Assembly: GCA_033557465.1 (NCBI GenBank)
Contig: CM066033.1
Coordinates: 14,881,080-14,945,079 of the forward strand
Direction of reading: 5' to 3'
DNA from: Ichthyophis bannanicus
Lineage: Eukaryota > Chordata > Amphibia > Gymnophiona > Ichthyophiidae
Length of the DNA stretch: 64,000 nt
Shown here: positions 42,601 through 55,184 of the stretch, in pieces
Position numbering within the stretch: the stretch's first letter is position 1
Layout of the letters: each line of letters begins with the position of its first letter
Position numbers and translations under genes: made by a program
Notes under the pieces: model-generated
Told to the model about the DNA's origin: nothing
What the model saw: only the letters and a program-made list of their open reading frames with translations
Databases searched by the model: none

Positions 42601-42960
42601 GGCATCTCAGCTTGGGAGTCCCCATATGTGAAGACTCATTCCTGCTTGTTCCTGGAGATAGCACAGTTACTTACCTGTAAAAGGTGATCTCTGGGAACAG
42701 CAGGAATAAGTCTTCACAACCCACCCACCTCCCCTAGGAGTTGCGCGCTCTCTCTCTCTCTCTTTCTAATTTGTTTACTTCCCTCCTTCGGTCTCAGCTA
42801 CAAACACAACTGATGTGAGGGAAGTATTTGGGCGGGCTTTCTTTTGAGACGCTGGGGAGCGTTCCTGTGCAGGCTCCGTCGGTATCGACGTACCCATATG
42901 TGAAGACTTATTCCTGCTGGTCCCAGAGATCACCTGTTACAGGTAAGTAACTGTGCTTTA
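42601..42960 (+). repeat. Outer DIRS internal complementary region and right inverted repeat
   Basis: 42,620-42,720 holds inverted copies of the element end (ATAGCACAGTTACTTACCTG against CAGGTAAGTAACTGTGCTTT at 42,940-42,959). 42,812-42,928 is the inverted copy of 24,450-24,612. A CT microsatellite lies at about 42,748-42,765. Confidence 0.8.
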
Positions 42961-43019
42961 TCTGTGTCCCTCTCTATAGCCGTAAAATTAGTGATCTTAC
43001 TTTCACTTATATTCAATAG

Positions 43020-44572
43020 GTAATGGATCCAGACATAGCAGTGAGAGAATGGAAATGTTTAATGGTCAACAGAGGAAGAACTGGAAACAGAGGGACCCCT
43101 CCAGAACAGATCCTTCAGCTGACTGTGAAGAAGGTATCGGTAGAGTAACATTGCCAAGAGGGAAAGAAAAAGCTCAAAAAAGAGAGAGACCCAGCACATA
43201 CACTGAAAAAGAGGATAATTCCAATCAGTGTCCAAATTTTCAACAAAGTAAGAGACTTAATGAAGAAGTGAAACCATTTCAATGTACAGCATGTGAAGAA
43301 AGATGCACTAACAAGCCAAACCTGACAGCAGAAAAACGGTTTCATAGTCAAGTCAAGCCAGTCCAGGGTACAGAAAGTAAAAAATGTTTTACACACAGGT
43401 CACAACTTAAAATTTATCAGAAATTTCTCAAAACACAGAAGCCATTTGAATTCTTGCAGTGTGATAAAAATTACAATCAAAAAGTTAACTTAATAACTCT
43501 TGAAAGAAACCACACTAGAGACAAACTCTTTAAATGTTCTCAATGTGGAAAATGTTTTAAATCAAAATCACATCAAAGAAGCCATGAAATAATGGATAGT
43601 AGACTGAAACTATTTAAATGTTCTGAATGTGATAAAAGCTTAAAAAAAAAAAGTAATCTACAACGTCATGAGAGAATACACACTGGAGAGAAACCATTTC
43701 AATGTTCTGAATGTGAGAAAAGCTTCACTAATAAAAGCGGTCTACAAAGTCATGAGAGAATACACACTGGAGAGAAACCATTTAAATGTTCTGAATGTGA
43801 GAAAAGCTTCACGCAAAAAAGTAATCTACGAATTCATGAGAGAATACACACTGGAGAGAAACCATTTAAATGTTCTGAATGTGATAAAAGCTTCAAACGA
43901 AAAAGTAAGCTACAAATTCATGAGAGAATACACACTGGAGAGAAACCATTTAAATGTTCTGAATGTGAGAAAAGCTTCAAAGAAAATAGTGATCTACAAC
44001 GTCATGAGAGAATACACACTGGAGAGAAACCATTTAAATGTTCTGAATGTGAGAAAAGCTTCAGAGACAATAGTGATCTACAACGTCATGAGAGAATACA
44101 CACTGGAGAGAAACCATTTAAATGTTCTGAATGTGAGAAAAGCTTCACGCAAAAACCTAGTCTACAAATTCATGAGAGAATACACACTGGAGAGAAACCA
44201 TTTCAATGTTCACAATGTCATAAGAGGTTAACAAGTAAAGCTAGCCTAGAAATTCACAAAATTATTCACACTGGAGAGAAGCCATATAAATGTTCTGAAT
44301 GTGAGAAAAGCTTCACGCAAAAAGGTAGTCTACAAATTCATGAGAGAATACACACTGGAGAGAAACCATTTCAATGTTCACAATGTCATAAGAGGTTTAC
44401 AAGTAAAGCTAGCCTAGAAATTCACAAAATTATTCACACTGGAGAGAAGCCATTTAAATGTTCTGAATGTGAGAAAAGCTTCACGCAAAAAGGTAGTCTA
44501 CAAATTCATGAGAGAATACACACTGGAGAAAACCCATTTAAATTTTCTGAATGTGATAAAGGCTTCAATTGA
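43020..44572 (+). CDS. C2H2 zinc-finger protein, last exon (KRAB-ZNF type)
   Basis: An AG acceptor at 43,018-43,019 precedes a phase-1 exon ([16 protein letters not shown]), the usual start of the last exon in multi-exon KRAB-type ZNF genes. The first Met in the exon is at 43,049. After a charged linker there are three degenerate fingers, then eleven canonical C2H2 fingers (about residues 190-500) joined by HTGEKPF linkers. The fingers are DNA-binding modules; such proteins usually repress transposons in the nucleus. Contact residues vary (for example KSN, KSG, KSK, NSD, KPS, KAS, KGS), and some fingers are near-identical. A TGA at 44,570-44,572 falls inside the twelfth finger, and decayed fingers follow. 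The intron upstream is cut by the outer DIRS about 60-90 bp from the acceptor, and no KRAB exon is in view. Confidence 0.85.
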
Positions 44573-45569
44573 AAAAGGAATCTACAAATTCATGAAAGAA
44601 TGCACACTAGAGAAAAACCATTTCAATGTTCACAATGTGATCGAGGTTTGCTACTAAAGCTAGCCTAAGAATTCACACTGGAAAGAAGCAATTTAAATGT
44701 TCTCAATGTGTTAAAAGCTTTACTTGTAAAAGTTGCCTAAAACGTCATGAAAGAGTAAACTCTGGAGAGAAATGATTTAAGTGTTCTGAATGTGATAAAT
44801 GTTTCATAGCAAAATTTGATCAGAGAATACATGAACAAATTCATCGGGGATTGAAACCATTTAAATGTCCTACTTTGATAAAAGCTTCAATTAAAAAATT
44901 AGTCTGCAAATGCATGAGAGAATAGACACTGGCGTGTAACAATTTAAATGTTCTGACTGTGATAAAAGCTTAAAGCGAAAAGGTGATCTAAAAATGCATG
45001 AAAGAATACATACTAGAAAAAAATTAGCCATGCTGGTTACATCTTACAAACTCTAGAAGGAAGCTTTTTTGGCACAATGCAAGTACTAGGCTGAGCATTA
45101 GCAGTAAATTTGAGAGACTGAAATCATACTCCACACCCTGGCTTAGAAGTGAGGTTCATGACTGTTATAGTATGTGCAGAACTAGCCCATTTGGAGAAAC
45201 CGCCCCGAGAAAAAACATTTAAATATTCACAGTGTGATAAGAGGTTTGCTAACAAAGCTAGCCTAAGAATTCATGAAAGAATACATACTGGAGAGAAGGC
45301 ATCTAAATGTTCTCAATGTATTAAAAACGTTACTTATAAAACTGGCCTAAAAATTCATGAAAGAGTACAATCTGGAGAGAAATGAGTTGAGATCTGAATG
45401 TAATAAACATTTTATATCAAAATCAGATCAAAGAAAGCATGAAATAATTCATAGTGGACTGGAACAATTTAAATATTCTGAATGTGATAAAAGCTTCAAT
45501 CAAAAAAGTAATCTGCACATGCATGAAAGAATACACACTGGAGATCCTACTCCACATACCTTGGCTTAG
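44573..45569 (+). pseudogene. Decayed zinc fingers after the ZNF stop
   Basis: Finger fragments continue in several frames ([40 protein letters not shown] at about 45,255-45,315; SNLHMHERIHTG near 45,510). They alternate with non-finger spacers. They were once part of the array or of a duplicated gene end; stops and shifts now exclude translation. Confidence 0.75.
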
Positions 45570-46658
45570 AAGTGAGGTTCATGACTGTCATGGTATGCGC
45601 AAAACTAATAATTAACAACGCAAATAATCTATGAATATTGTTCCCAAAATGATTTTTTTCTAATTATTCTTTCACCCTAATGATGACACCAAATGCAATT
45701 TTAAAAAACTCAAACAAATTGAAAAACCTTATATAAAAGAAGGGGAAAGGACCTCAGTTTTGTGCCTTAAATCAAAATTAGGATCCTTTGTTTGGTTCTA
45801 GGTCACTCATCCTCATAAGTCATAAACACCCCTTCACTACAACTTATTTGATTTGATTTGGTTGCAAGCCTATAATCATCAATGCATCAAACAATTTGAA
45901 AACTTATCTTCACAGCTGAAGCTAGTAGTGGTACACTCAATGTGGCTGCGTAGCGCAAGGAAGGCGCTTCAGGAGTGTAACCAAAAGACTCAAAAAAATA
46001 TATAGAAAAGCTGTCATAATCCTTTCTTAATACTAACAAGACTTTTGAAAATCAACATGTTTAAGAATAAAAAGAATAGGATCATATGTTACTTAAAAAC
46101 TGCTATATAGGCTGCTTATGTTAAAAAGTCTCTCTTCAGTGGTCACTAGTATTGAATAACAAATCATGGGAAATAATTTTCACAAATATCACTTGTTAAA
46201 GCCTTTTTAATATGCATAAAACTAATTCATTTAGAGAAACTGCTCGAAGAGAAACCAGTTACATGTTCTGAATGTAATAAAAAGATTGCTAACAAAGCTA
46301 GCTAGACTGAGAATTAATGACAGCACTCACACTGGAGAGAGGTGTCTATTCTAAGTGATTATTCTGTGACTCATGGAGAGGGAGAAGATTCTGAAGCACC
46401 AAGAAAATGTGGCAAAAAGACAGAAATATATCCTATCATTGTGGGAGCCACAAGCTTGATAAAGGAGAACTTCAAGTCACATATTAACAAATTTCCCATA
46501 TATGTTATATCTTATGAACTCCAGAAGGAAACTCTCTTGGCACAATGCAGCTACTAAGGCAAGCGTTAGCAGTAAATCCTAGAGACTGAGTTGATACTTT
46601 ACATACCCTGGCTTAGGAGTGAGGTTCATGAGTGTCATAGTATGTGCAAAAGTAAATA
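45033..46658 (+). repeat. Duplicated gene-tail modules
   Basis: The module AACTCTAGAAGGAAGC ... CCTGGCTTAGAAGTGAGG ... TAGTATGTGCA occurs at 45,033-45,187 and again at 46,500-46,658. A shorter copy is at 45,557-45,608. A finger-type stretch with GAAACTGCTCGAAGAGAAACC at about 46,240 corresponds to 45,193-45,213. The ZNF 3' end therefore appears to have been tandemly duplicated and then decayed. Confidence 0.65.
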
Positions 46659-47060
46659 AAACCAAAAAACAATGGGTCAAACAAAACTCAGCACCTCAAA
46701 GGTGCCAAGAAATATATGTGTGTATGTGAAGGGAAAGGTGAGGCATCCACAGGCATCACTTCGGACCCTTAACTGCAGGTCTCTGATCACTTCAGCCTCA
46801 TCATTCGATTCCACCTCCCAACAAATAAGCAATCTTTATATTAACTTAATATGATCTTTGTGAAACATGTTTTAAAACTTCACAAAACCACATTACTTCA
46901 AAATCAGATCTCAAAAGCAAAAACAGAAAGGAGTCACTTATCTTTAAGAAGCATTTCCAAAGCGTCAGGGCAGAAGCAGCATGGCTCAAATATACAGAAA
47001 TCTACTTCAGAGCGGCATATATCCAAAGCTGCAACAAACTTTCAACAGCAAAGGAAACAA
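46659..47060. other. Unassigned interval
   Basis: AT-rich, with no coding, RNA or terminal repeat signal recognised. Confidence 0.4.
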
Positions 47061-47223
47061 AGGGGTATGTTTACTAAAACCCCGGTAATGTGTGGGCCGC
47101 ACTAGTGTGCAGGTGCCATATAAGGAGTGGGCGTTTCTTTCTGAAAAAGAAAAACCGGGATTTAAATATGCGCTAAGGTGCGTGGTCCCCATGTGCGCCC
47201 TGCACATTAGCGCATGAGAAAGC
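47061..47223. other. Possible DNA-transposon end
   Basis: GGGGTATGTTTACTAAAAC at 47,062 resembles the G-run plus TTTACTAAA ends of Harbinger-type elements, and is followed by GCGC-rich subterminal sequence. No matching inverted end was found inside the window, so this is a weak suggestion. Confidence 0.3.
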
Positions 47224-47910
47224 TGCGCGCTGATGTACAAGCAGAAGAGCAGAGCCACAGCACAATGGTTAAGACACTGACCAATGGTGCAGGGATCAGG
47301 TGTTCAATCCCCCACAGTGCCCAATGAACAAGGCTGGCTGAGGCATTACCTGTTAGGGGTAATATTGTTTTAGGAGGTATTTTAATATTGGGCGGCATAA
47401 GGCGGCGCGCTGATGTGCAAGTACAGGAACAAAACCACAGCACAGTGGTTAAGACACTGACCAATGGTGCAGGGATCAGGGGTTCAATCCCCCACAGTGC
47501 CCAATGAACAAGGCTGGCTAAGCCATTACCTGTTAGGAGTAATATTGCTTTAGGAGGCTGTTTATTTTTATTGTAATTACTACTGCTAGCAAATGCACTC
47601 TCAAAGCAGTGTAACATAAGGTGCCCCATAAGTTCCCCCAGAGGGCACACTTTAAAATGCAGTGTCCGCCACGGCACCCTACAATGTTGCTGAAAGTGTG
47701 GCCGATAGGGCGCCATATAGGGTGCCCTATGAGGCAGGGCAAGGTCAGAGCACTGTTTCTGATGGCAGCACTGTGCATTGTAATGCATAGAAATCTTAAG
47801 TAGGTGTGCTGACATGCAAGGAGGAACAGCAGTGTAGCACACTGGTCAAGACACTGAACAATGGTGCAGGGGTAATGGGTTCAAATCCCCAGTGAATAAG
47901 GTTGGCAGAG
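47224..47910 (+). repeat. Three tRNA-like repeat units (SINE-like)
   Basis: Units start near 47,224, 47,405 and 47,805 with GC(G/A)CGCTGATGT(A/G)CAAG-type sequence. Each has a pol III box A-like AGCACAGTGG(TTAAGAC) and a box B-like GGTTCAATCCC about 35-40 bp later (47,301; 47,481; 47,878). Units 1 and 2 are close copies, and unit 3 is more diverged. Between units 2 and 3 lies about 240 bp of unrelated sequence. They lack a plausible cloverleaf, so they are tRNA-derived SINE heads rather than tRNA genes. Confidence 0.6.
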
Positions 47911-49379
47911 GTGCATCCTTTTTCTGCATGCAACTGTACAGCAATCTGTGCTGCCATCTAAAAAGAACCCCAACCTAGTGCCATATCTTAATGCACCTTT
48001 TAGGGTGCACCAGAAGGCACATCCTAAACAACCACGTCAGCCAAGGTGAATCATAATGTTTCCCACAGGCCATGTTGAAAGGTTGTCAACTCCCAAGGCA
48101 CCATAGTAGGCACCCCATAAGCTGCCTGAATCGAAGGTGTGCCAGAAGATGCTCCAAGGATGTATAGGTGAACTCAAAAACGTTTGCTAAGAGCAATAAC
48201 ATCCCCCAATTTGAATGGCAAGAGAGGTATGTGCCAAACACACACGTAACCCAAACACTGCACAGAGCAGAAAGGAAAGACAATACAAAAGTAAAAGAAG
48301 GACGTAGATCACAGCTGATGGACCACACAAATCAGCTCCAGCCCATGTGGCAGCTATAAAAATGGACAAACATATTGGGGCTAGCTGTAGCTATGCACAG
48401 AGTGATGGTAATGTACCATGCTATAATGACAGTGTGTGACAGAGGATGGGAAGATGTGTGCAGCAGAGGAGGCTGAAATGGCAGGATAGGTGAAATATCA
48501 GGATGACTGTGGAGTAGCAGTGCTATGCAGAGCACACACACGAGAGGCAACCAGGGAGAGCTGCAATGCAGGAATGTGTAGGAGTGCAGGACGTGGGTTA
48601 GCAGCATACACATCAGGGTGGGATGGCACACAGCTGGCAGACAGAAGATGGACGGAAGGATGGTTCACAACTCAGATGAGGGTACAATGTGCTCACAGCA
48701 CAAATCTGCACAGATATGACTGTCATACTAATGAAAACCACTTCTGCAGGACAAGCATACAAATCAAAGAGAGCAGAGAGGAAGCACACCTACGACCACT
48801 ACCACAAATGGCAATGCATAAACCGGTAGGCCACACCACCAACGTGAGCTCATTAGCAAAGGCTGCATACAAAAAGAGTGCAGGGCATCACACAAGACGC
48901 CTGCTGGCTGTCAGGACAGGCAAACCCCCAACAGTAATCATGACCAAATGCACATGCAGATCTGCTGTGTACAGATCAGATCCCAGTCTGTAATTGGGAC
49001 CAGGGACACATGTACACACACAATGAAATGTTCTGCAGTGGATACAGCATGCAAAAGAGGAAAAAAAACTAAACCCCAAGGGCAGCAGAGGATGCTCTGT
49101 GGAGCTGGGTAACAATCAGGATCAGGACAGGAGAAAACTCAACATGCAAACAGGTGTACCACACACCAGCTGAACCACAGCAATACCAAACCCCCAGGTG
49201 CACTGCCATGTAAACACCATAAAGTGAGAGACCTATGTAACAGATAATATCTGATGGCTAGGCAGCACAGAGGGCACACCTTGGTGTACAGTGAAGAGAG
49301 GGAAGGGTGTGTGTAGAGGTGATGAACCTGCTGGAACCTAATGGTCCAGTTAGCACAACATAAAAGAAAAAGATAAACC
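47911..49379. other. CA-rich interval without recognised genes
   Basis: All open frames here are short and low in complexity. I see no domain, splice pair or repeat end that supports a gene. Confidence 0.4.
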
Positions 49380-49440
49380 ACATGTGGGGATCAAACCTGC
49401 AAACTACAGAGTTATAACACATGCCTCTAACCACTCCCAG
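49380..49440 (-). repeat. tRNA-like SINE head, minus strand
   Basis: The minus strand reads AGTGGTTAGAGGCATG, then GCAGGTTTGATCCCC, a pol III box A/box B pair in tRNA-like spacing. No tail was identified. Confidence 0.45.
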
Positions 49441-49629
49441 AAACAGCACACTGAGCACAATGCAAAACAAATACCCCAAAGGGAGGGTGTGTGTAAGGGA
49501 ACCTGTAATACCCAGTGATGTGGCATATGGCTGGCAGATACACAGCTGCCACCGTACAAGGATGTGAGCACAGGTGGCCCATGTACATGACCAGCAAATC
49601 ACTAGATACAAGTGTCAATGTGCTCAAAG

Positions 49630-49835
49630 AGTGGAGGAGTAACCTAGCGGTTAGAAAACTGGCTTGGCCACTAAGCAACCAGGGCTCAATTCACACTAGC
49701 ACTCCATGTGGCCTTGGGCAAGTCACGTAACCATCCATTACCTTGGAAGAAAGACCTGACAATCTACATCCAGTGACATTGACAAGAAAACCATGGAGTC
49801 TCTGGGTCACAAGGAGTCAGGACTGATTCAAAGGC
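49630..49835 (+). repeat. tRNA-derived SINE
   Basis: A tRNA-like head (GTAACCTAGCGGTTAGAAAAC, then GGGCTCAATTCACAC) is followed by CCTTGGGCAAGTCACGTAAC, which is widespread in vertebrate tRNA SINEs. The 3' part (TGGGTCACAAGGAGTCAGGAC) resembles RTE/Bov-B-type LINE ends, suggesting the mobilising partner. Old copy. Confidence 0.55.
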
Positions 49836-52800
49836 ACACATTGCATTGCATGTTTGTCACCATGATCAAGCAGCAAAAGAGATAAATGTCTGTCAAATAC
49901 ATATCTTTATTTGGGTTATTCATCACAGATAGTGTAGACAGTGCCATCATAATATCAAGATGAGTGCATCCCTGGTGAAAGACGGAAACACTTTTAGCAG
50001 GGCAGCAACCCACATCCTACAGAAAGGTCACTTGCTTGACCACAAATGAAGGGCAGGAGATATAATGTGCATCGGGTGCATGCTATGCACTGGGCAGCAG
50101 GCCCCCACCCCCCACCTGCTGCTGCATGCCTCAAATGTGTTACTCACATATGAGTGCATGTAAACAGTAGGTACTGCATGATGAGGACCCAACACACATC
50201 ACCTGTCCCCCAAAACATATCCATCTGGCAACACAGGAGGCACACAAATGAAAACAGCCTATGTTGTCACAATGTTTTAATGTTAAAAACACACTCTGAA
50301 AGTAATGTTTCAGCTCTCACCTAATGCCTGATCTAGGAATCAAAGCTGCAACAATGTAGACCCAAACAATCATCCAAATCACAATGAGCATATGCTAACA
50401 GGTAGCACAGGCACATGAACACAGACAGAATACAAACTAAACTACCTGCAGAAACCTGCAGAGATAACACCATGAAGGAGGTCCCCCTGCACTGTTTGTT
50501 GGGTAGACAGTGTTTGGCCACATATAGCATGGTACATGGAATGCACAATTGTAGGAGCACAACGGTCACCCACACTGCCACACTCCAAATATAATGGGGC
50601 AATGTGAGTGTCCGTACCGCAGGGCCTAAACAGGACCGTACAGACGTGCAATGCAAGGTGTGTACATACATGCAGACTGTCACGTCTGCACAGTAAACAA
50701 ACACAAGAACCAGCATGTGAAGAGGGAAATGATGGGCAAACATCTTACAAGGAACCACACAGAAGCCATAGGTCCACATGTTGTGTTTCACAAACATAGT
50801 CAGTCATATGCACAAGCACCATCCACATTCCAACATGATACAGTGATGCCACACATGCACGTAAACACCCTTGGCCCATTGCAAACATCAATCCAGGATG
50901 GTGGTGTGCATGAAAGCATTGTTGTGGCAAAACCTGTATCATGTCCAGGTGGAGAGCAGGTGGACATAGACAATAGGACCACTCCATCGTTGGCCCTATG
51001 CCAAAAACATGGCTGTATGCTTGTGTAGAAAGAAACAGATGAGCGTATCCTGTGTGCCATGTCACACCCATGGCCAAAACTCAACAATAACACAACTGTG
51101 TAGGAATGTACCACATACAGTGTCAATGTCAGTCCCTGCTGCACACGTGGGGATCAATACACAGCGTCCAAAGTGCAAAGTGTATCTGCAATCCAACAGG
51201 TCAGGTTAAAACTGTTCTTGCAACTCTGGGCATGCATAGTCAAGTGTCACATTCCAATATGCCACAGTCCTTGAAAGTTCATGTGTGTCCTCTACAATGA
51301 GCAGGACTCCCAGCCAAAGCATCACAGCAACAGTGTGTTGGACAGCTCTGTCATGGGGAACGCAGCAGTCCAAGAGTAATACTGTCCATCCCAGGCATGT
51401 GTCCCACTCTCAGAGGTCAAACATCCAATGGCTCAATTCTCCATAAAACGTTCCATGGTGTTGTGTCCCCCAACAGGTGGGTGATGGCGATGCCAGATGC
51501 ACTGTAAGAGATGTGTCCGGTATGTCCTCTGCCCTGTGTCAGGAGAGGATAAATATTGTTTTGTTAGACACCTTGCAAAAACAGCACAAATTGCAGACCG
51601 TTGCACCTTAGGAAATACAGAAGAAAGGGATGCAAAGGCAAACATTACATGATATCAACATAAAAGAAAACACATTTTGGTGACATCATGAATCGTAAAC
51701 GCAGACACGGGTGTCACATGGATATGGTCATGTCCATGCTCATGTCACACAGGCGTCTCACAGCTACACACTAAATGCATCTGTTTCTGTGATCATAGAG
51801 GCAACATGACATGCACATGAGACAAACATTAAATCATCAACAGGTAAAGCCAGATGTAATCCCCCAAATAACAAAGGTGCAACATACCTTGTGTGTGCAT
51901 CAGGTGTACGTCATTGATCCCTTGAGCGACTAAACAGCCATATCAGGTCACAGTGAAGGGAGACAATGTCAGCAAAACATGTAGAATCACCATGTCAAGC
52001 CACTGTTGATGCATGTCCACATTATGTTGATATCTGAAATAAAATAAAGGTGCTCAACAGTGGTCCCTCAGAACACAAGACACAGTTCTGCTCACAGCAC
52101 ACAACACATGTGGATAATGTTCACAAGGTAAACAGCACTACGGAAGAGGTAGCACAGTCACAACCGCCCCCCAGGTGCACAGACCCCTCACAGCACATGA
52201 GAATGTACTATGCCTGAACACTGCATCATCACACAGCCAACCCATAAACACGCACCCACACAGTATGCAAAGTTCAGCGTGCCAGCTGTAACACATGGCC
52301 TGTATGTGCACAAGTGGAGATTTGTAGACATAAAGGCCCAGTGAACATGCAGTGATACCCTGTTGTTGGCTGATGGTACAATGTTGGGGTAGGGAGCAAG
52401 TGTAGGCCACCACCAAAAAAAAAAAAACCTACACACACATGCAGTTCTGTTGTACATGTCCCAGAGAGAGTGTTGCAGAGGACATACTGAACACAAACAC
52501 ATGGGGATATGTGTGACAACAGCAAGATATGGGTTAGGGAGGCGTAAGGAAAAAAAGTGAACCAAAACAACTGCCCAATATGACACATCACTGAGGACAT
52601 GTTTTCCCCCTGACTGCAGGCACAGACAATGTAGCTGTAGATCCACCTACCCCAGACCACAGCATTTTGGCTGATGTACAGTCACGTGCCAATGCACCAC
52701 AGCAACAGCATCCTCACAAAGTATGTCCTGTGCAGTGGGAAACACAAGAGAAACAAACATATGTCATGTTCTAGCTGTGCAACACACACTGCACCTTCCT

Positions 52801-54289
52801 GTCCCCAGCTTTCAGACCCCACAACATCACATACTGACTGACTGTTCACTATCACAATGTACAGATCTCTCACATGTGAGAGGCAGCACGGAGGTGTCAG
52901 AGGCTACCTAAAAGTGTCCGTAATCTCTCTGTCCCCTCCCTTACCTCTCTGTTGTTGTACACACAGGTCAATAGAGGTGTCTGCTCCCACCATGTTTCTG
53001 CCTCACCCCAAAGTCGCAATATTATCCCGGGTACACCATATTGCCAACAATGCCCCCTCTCCGTGTTTACTGTTGTTCCAATGTTGTCTTTTAACCCACT
53101 GTCAATTGCTGTAACACATGGAAATATGCAGGCACACCTCCTGTATCCACTGGCCAAATACATATCCTGGTGTGTACATCTCATACCTTGAATAATATAG
53201 ACAGCTGTGTGCTGATGATGTGCACAAATAGCTGGCAATGTCTGTGTCACGTCAGCAAAACCACACCCCCATGTCTGCTTGTGACCTGACCATGATGGCT
53301 GCACGTCATCCCACTGTGTGTCAGTGTGAATGTCAAAGCATGGATAGCCTATATGTGCACCTTAAAAAAATAACTCTCACCTAAGTCTGTGTGTGTATGC
53401 GGACATAACCCTCCCTTGCTAGGGTCCGCAAGGTAGTTGTTGATATGGACTGTACTCTCCTGCCCTACACACATACACAGCCTGTAGCTGAGACATGATG
53501 GCATATGTTGAGATAGCATCAGCTAGATATGCCATGTCCTCCCTGAAAAACCTGGTAAAACACAAGCCACCCACACATTCAGCGCTCCACTTGCCTACTG
53601 TAACCCACCCCTTTCTGATCTGCGCCGGATCACCTCTGTATGTGTGTACAGATGCAACACTGCACTGAAGGGCTATTCTCCCACAACAAAATGTAGCAAT
53701 GATACTCCCCTGGCTGGACACTGCACAGGTCCCCATCCTTTACCATATCCATGTCAGGGCTACGCGATGACCTATACATTCAGGCACACTGTGGGGTTGC
53801 ATTAACACCCCTCACGAATAGCTAATACCATCATGAAAAACTAGTACTGAGCATGTGTATTGTGCTATGTATGACATGTGGCGCCACACATAAGAAACAT
53901 ACACACATAGCCAGCTGACAGGAGCATAACACCCACCCAAGCAGCTCAAACTTGTACAATATAACCACACCCCGCTGGACAACTGTCCCCAAACATGGTC
54001 TGCCCTTCCACTGTGAATACCGCACCATATGCCTGCCACTGTGCTCCACCCATAGCATCACAACAATTAACTGTGTTTGCACAGCAGCTGCTATCACAAC
54101 CAGCCACTAACTGGGAATGTGACCCCCAAAACCTCCCACAGGCGTAAGAACACCCACCCACATCATCCACCACCCCCTGCTGTTGTGCCCTGCCCACATT
54201 GTTTGTCACACACTCATGCCTATATGTGACGTTGGGATTGTCAGTTAAATTTCAATGCAGTGTGGCATCCGAATGATATCTTTACAGAA
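49836..54289. other. CA/TG-rich interval without recognised genes
   Basis: About 4.5 kb with biased composition (ACACA/CATGT). Several open frames of 60-150 codons occur on both strands, but none has a domain, conserved motif or neighbour relationship. It may be internal sequence of the large DNA transposon whose genes follow, or host DNA. Confidence 0.4.
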
Positions 54290-55184
54290 ACATCAACCTT
54301 TATAACCATTACACACATAGAAAAACACATGTAGGTGGGAAGATAGGCAATAAGTACATGAGAAGATCTCTGCGATCAACCTCCGCCTGACCGCTGTGCC
54401 CTCCCATGTGTCACCACTGCCACGTACAGGGGGGCACGTTGGATCATCCTCCAGATCCTCATTAATCTCTGCAGGGATATCGTGCCTGAGAGCAATGTTG
54501 TGCAGGATGCAACAGGCTATGATTATCTCTGCCACAGTCATTGGCATATATTGTAAGGCCCCGCCTGTCCTATCCAGACACCTGAAGCGACTCTTCAACA
54601 CGCCAAAGGTGCGCTCTATGACAGAGCGGCTGGAGGCATGGGCCTCATTGTACCTCTGCTCTGCATGTGTCCGTGGCTGACGCACAGGGGTCAGCAGCCA
54701 GGGGCGACACCCATATCCTGCATCACCTGCAGAAAGAAATGTTGCATGTGAATGCAGGAGTTCATGTTCACCAAAATTGACACATGTTTAGACGTTAGAA
54801 ACAAATGCACAACACATCCTGAGAGAAACATATGACAGCACAACTATTCAGTTCAGAAAAATAGACATATGATGACAGAAAAGGACCACATGGCCTATGG
54901 AGTCTGTACACCCATGGCAAAGACTACAACAGTCCCATCTATACCTTTAGAGATCCTCTGTGTGTGGCACATGCGTATTGTAATGCAGTTAGTGTCCTCA
55001 TCTCTACCACCCCACTGTGAGACTATACCAGCGATCCACTGATCACAGGTTCAAAGTATATGTCAGAATAGTAACCAAGAAAAAACATGCTGTCATTTGA
55101 AGGAGGCCCACACCCAAAACATGTATGCCATGGAGGTCTGGCAAAGTGTAAACCATATCACTTCTATACACCCTGTCCACTAAG

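Larger units (their letters stand above)
24450..42960 (+). mobile_element. Outer DIRS element (old), split by an inner DIRS and a foldback/Ngaro nest
   Basis: The left inverted repeat (24,450-24,612) and right inverted repeat (42,812-42,928) are complementary. Both contain AGTCTTCACATATG (or its complement), a GTCGGTA(C/T)CGAC core and a CGGGC...AAATACTTCCCTCACATC block. A second complementary block at 42,600-42,720 pairs with the very end (42,929-42,960), as in DIRS internal complementary regions. Gag is readable at 24,825-26,505. Downstream genes are decayed (31,122-32,181 and 40,930-42,600). Without the nested insertions the element is about 5.2 kb. Confidence 0.8.

Noticed and set aside
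43668..44231. 187-codon frame within the zinc-finger exon
   Set aside because: Shadow frame of the 84-bp finger repeats; the repeat keeps a second frame open by default.
43650..44560. Regularly spaced direct repeats that could suggest a CRISPR-like array
   Set aside because: The 84-bp periodicity is the C2H2 finger plus linker, and the sequence is a coding exon of a vertebrate.
47243..47330. Functional tRNA gene
   Set aside because: Box A and box B are present, but the acceptor and anticodon stems do not pair and the unit is tandemly repeated, so it is SINE-like.
50333..50797. 154-codon minus-strand frame in the CA-rich region
   Set aside because: Composition-driven Cys/Leu/Val-rich translation without motifs. 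Similar frames occur across 48,000-54,000.
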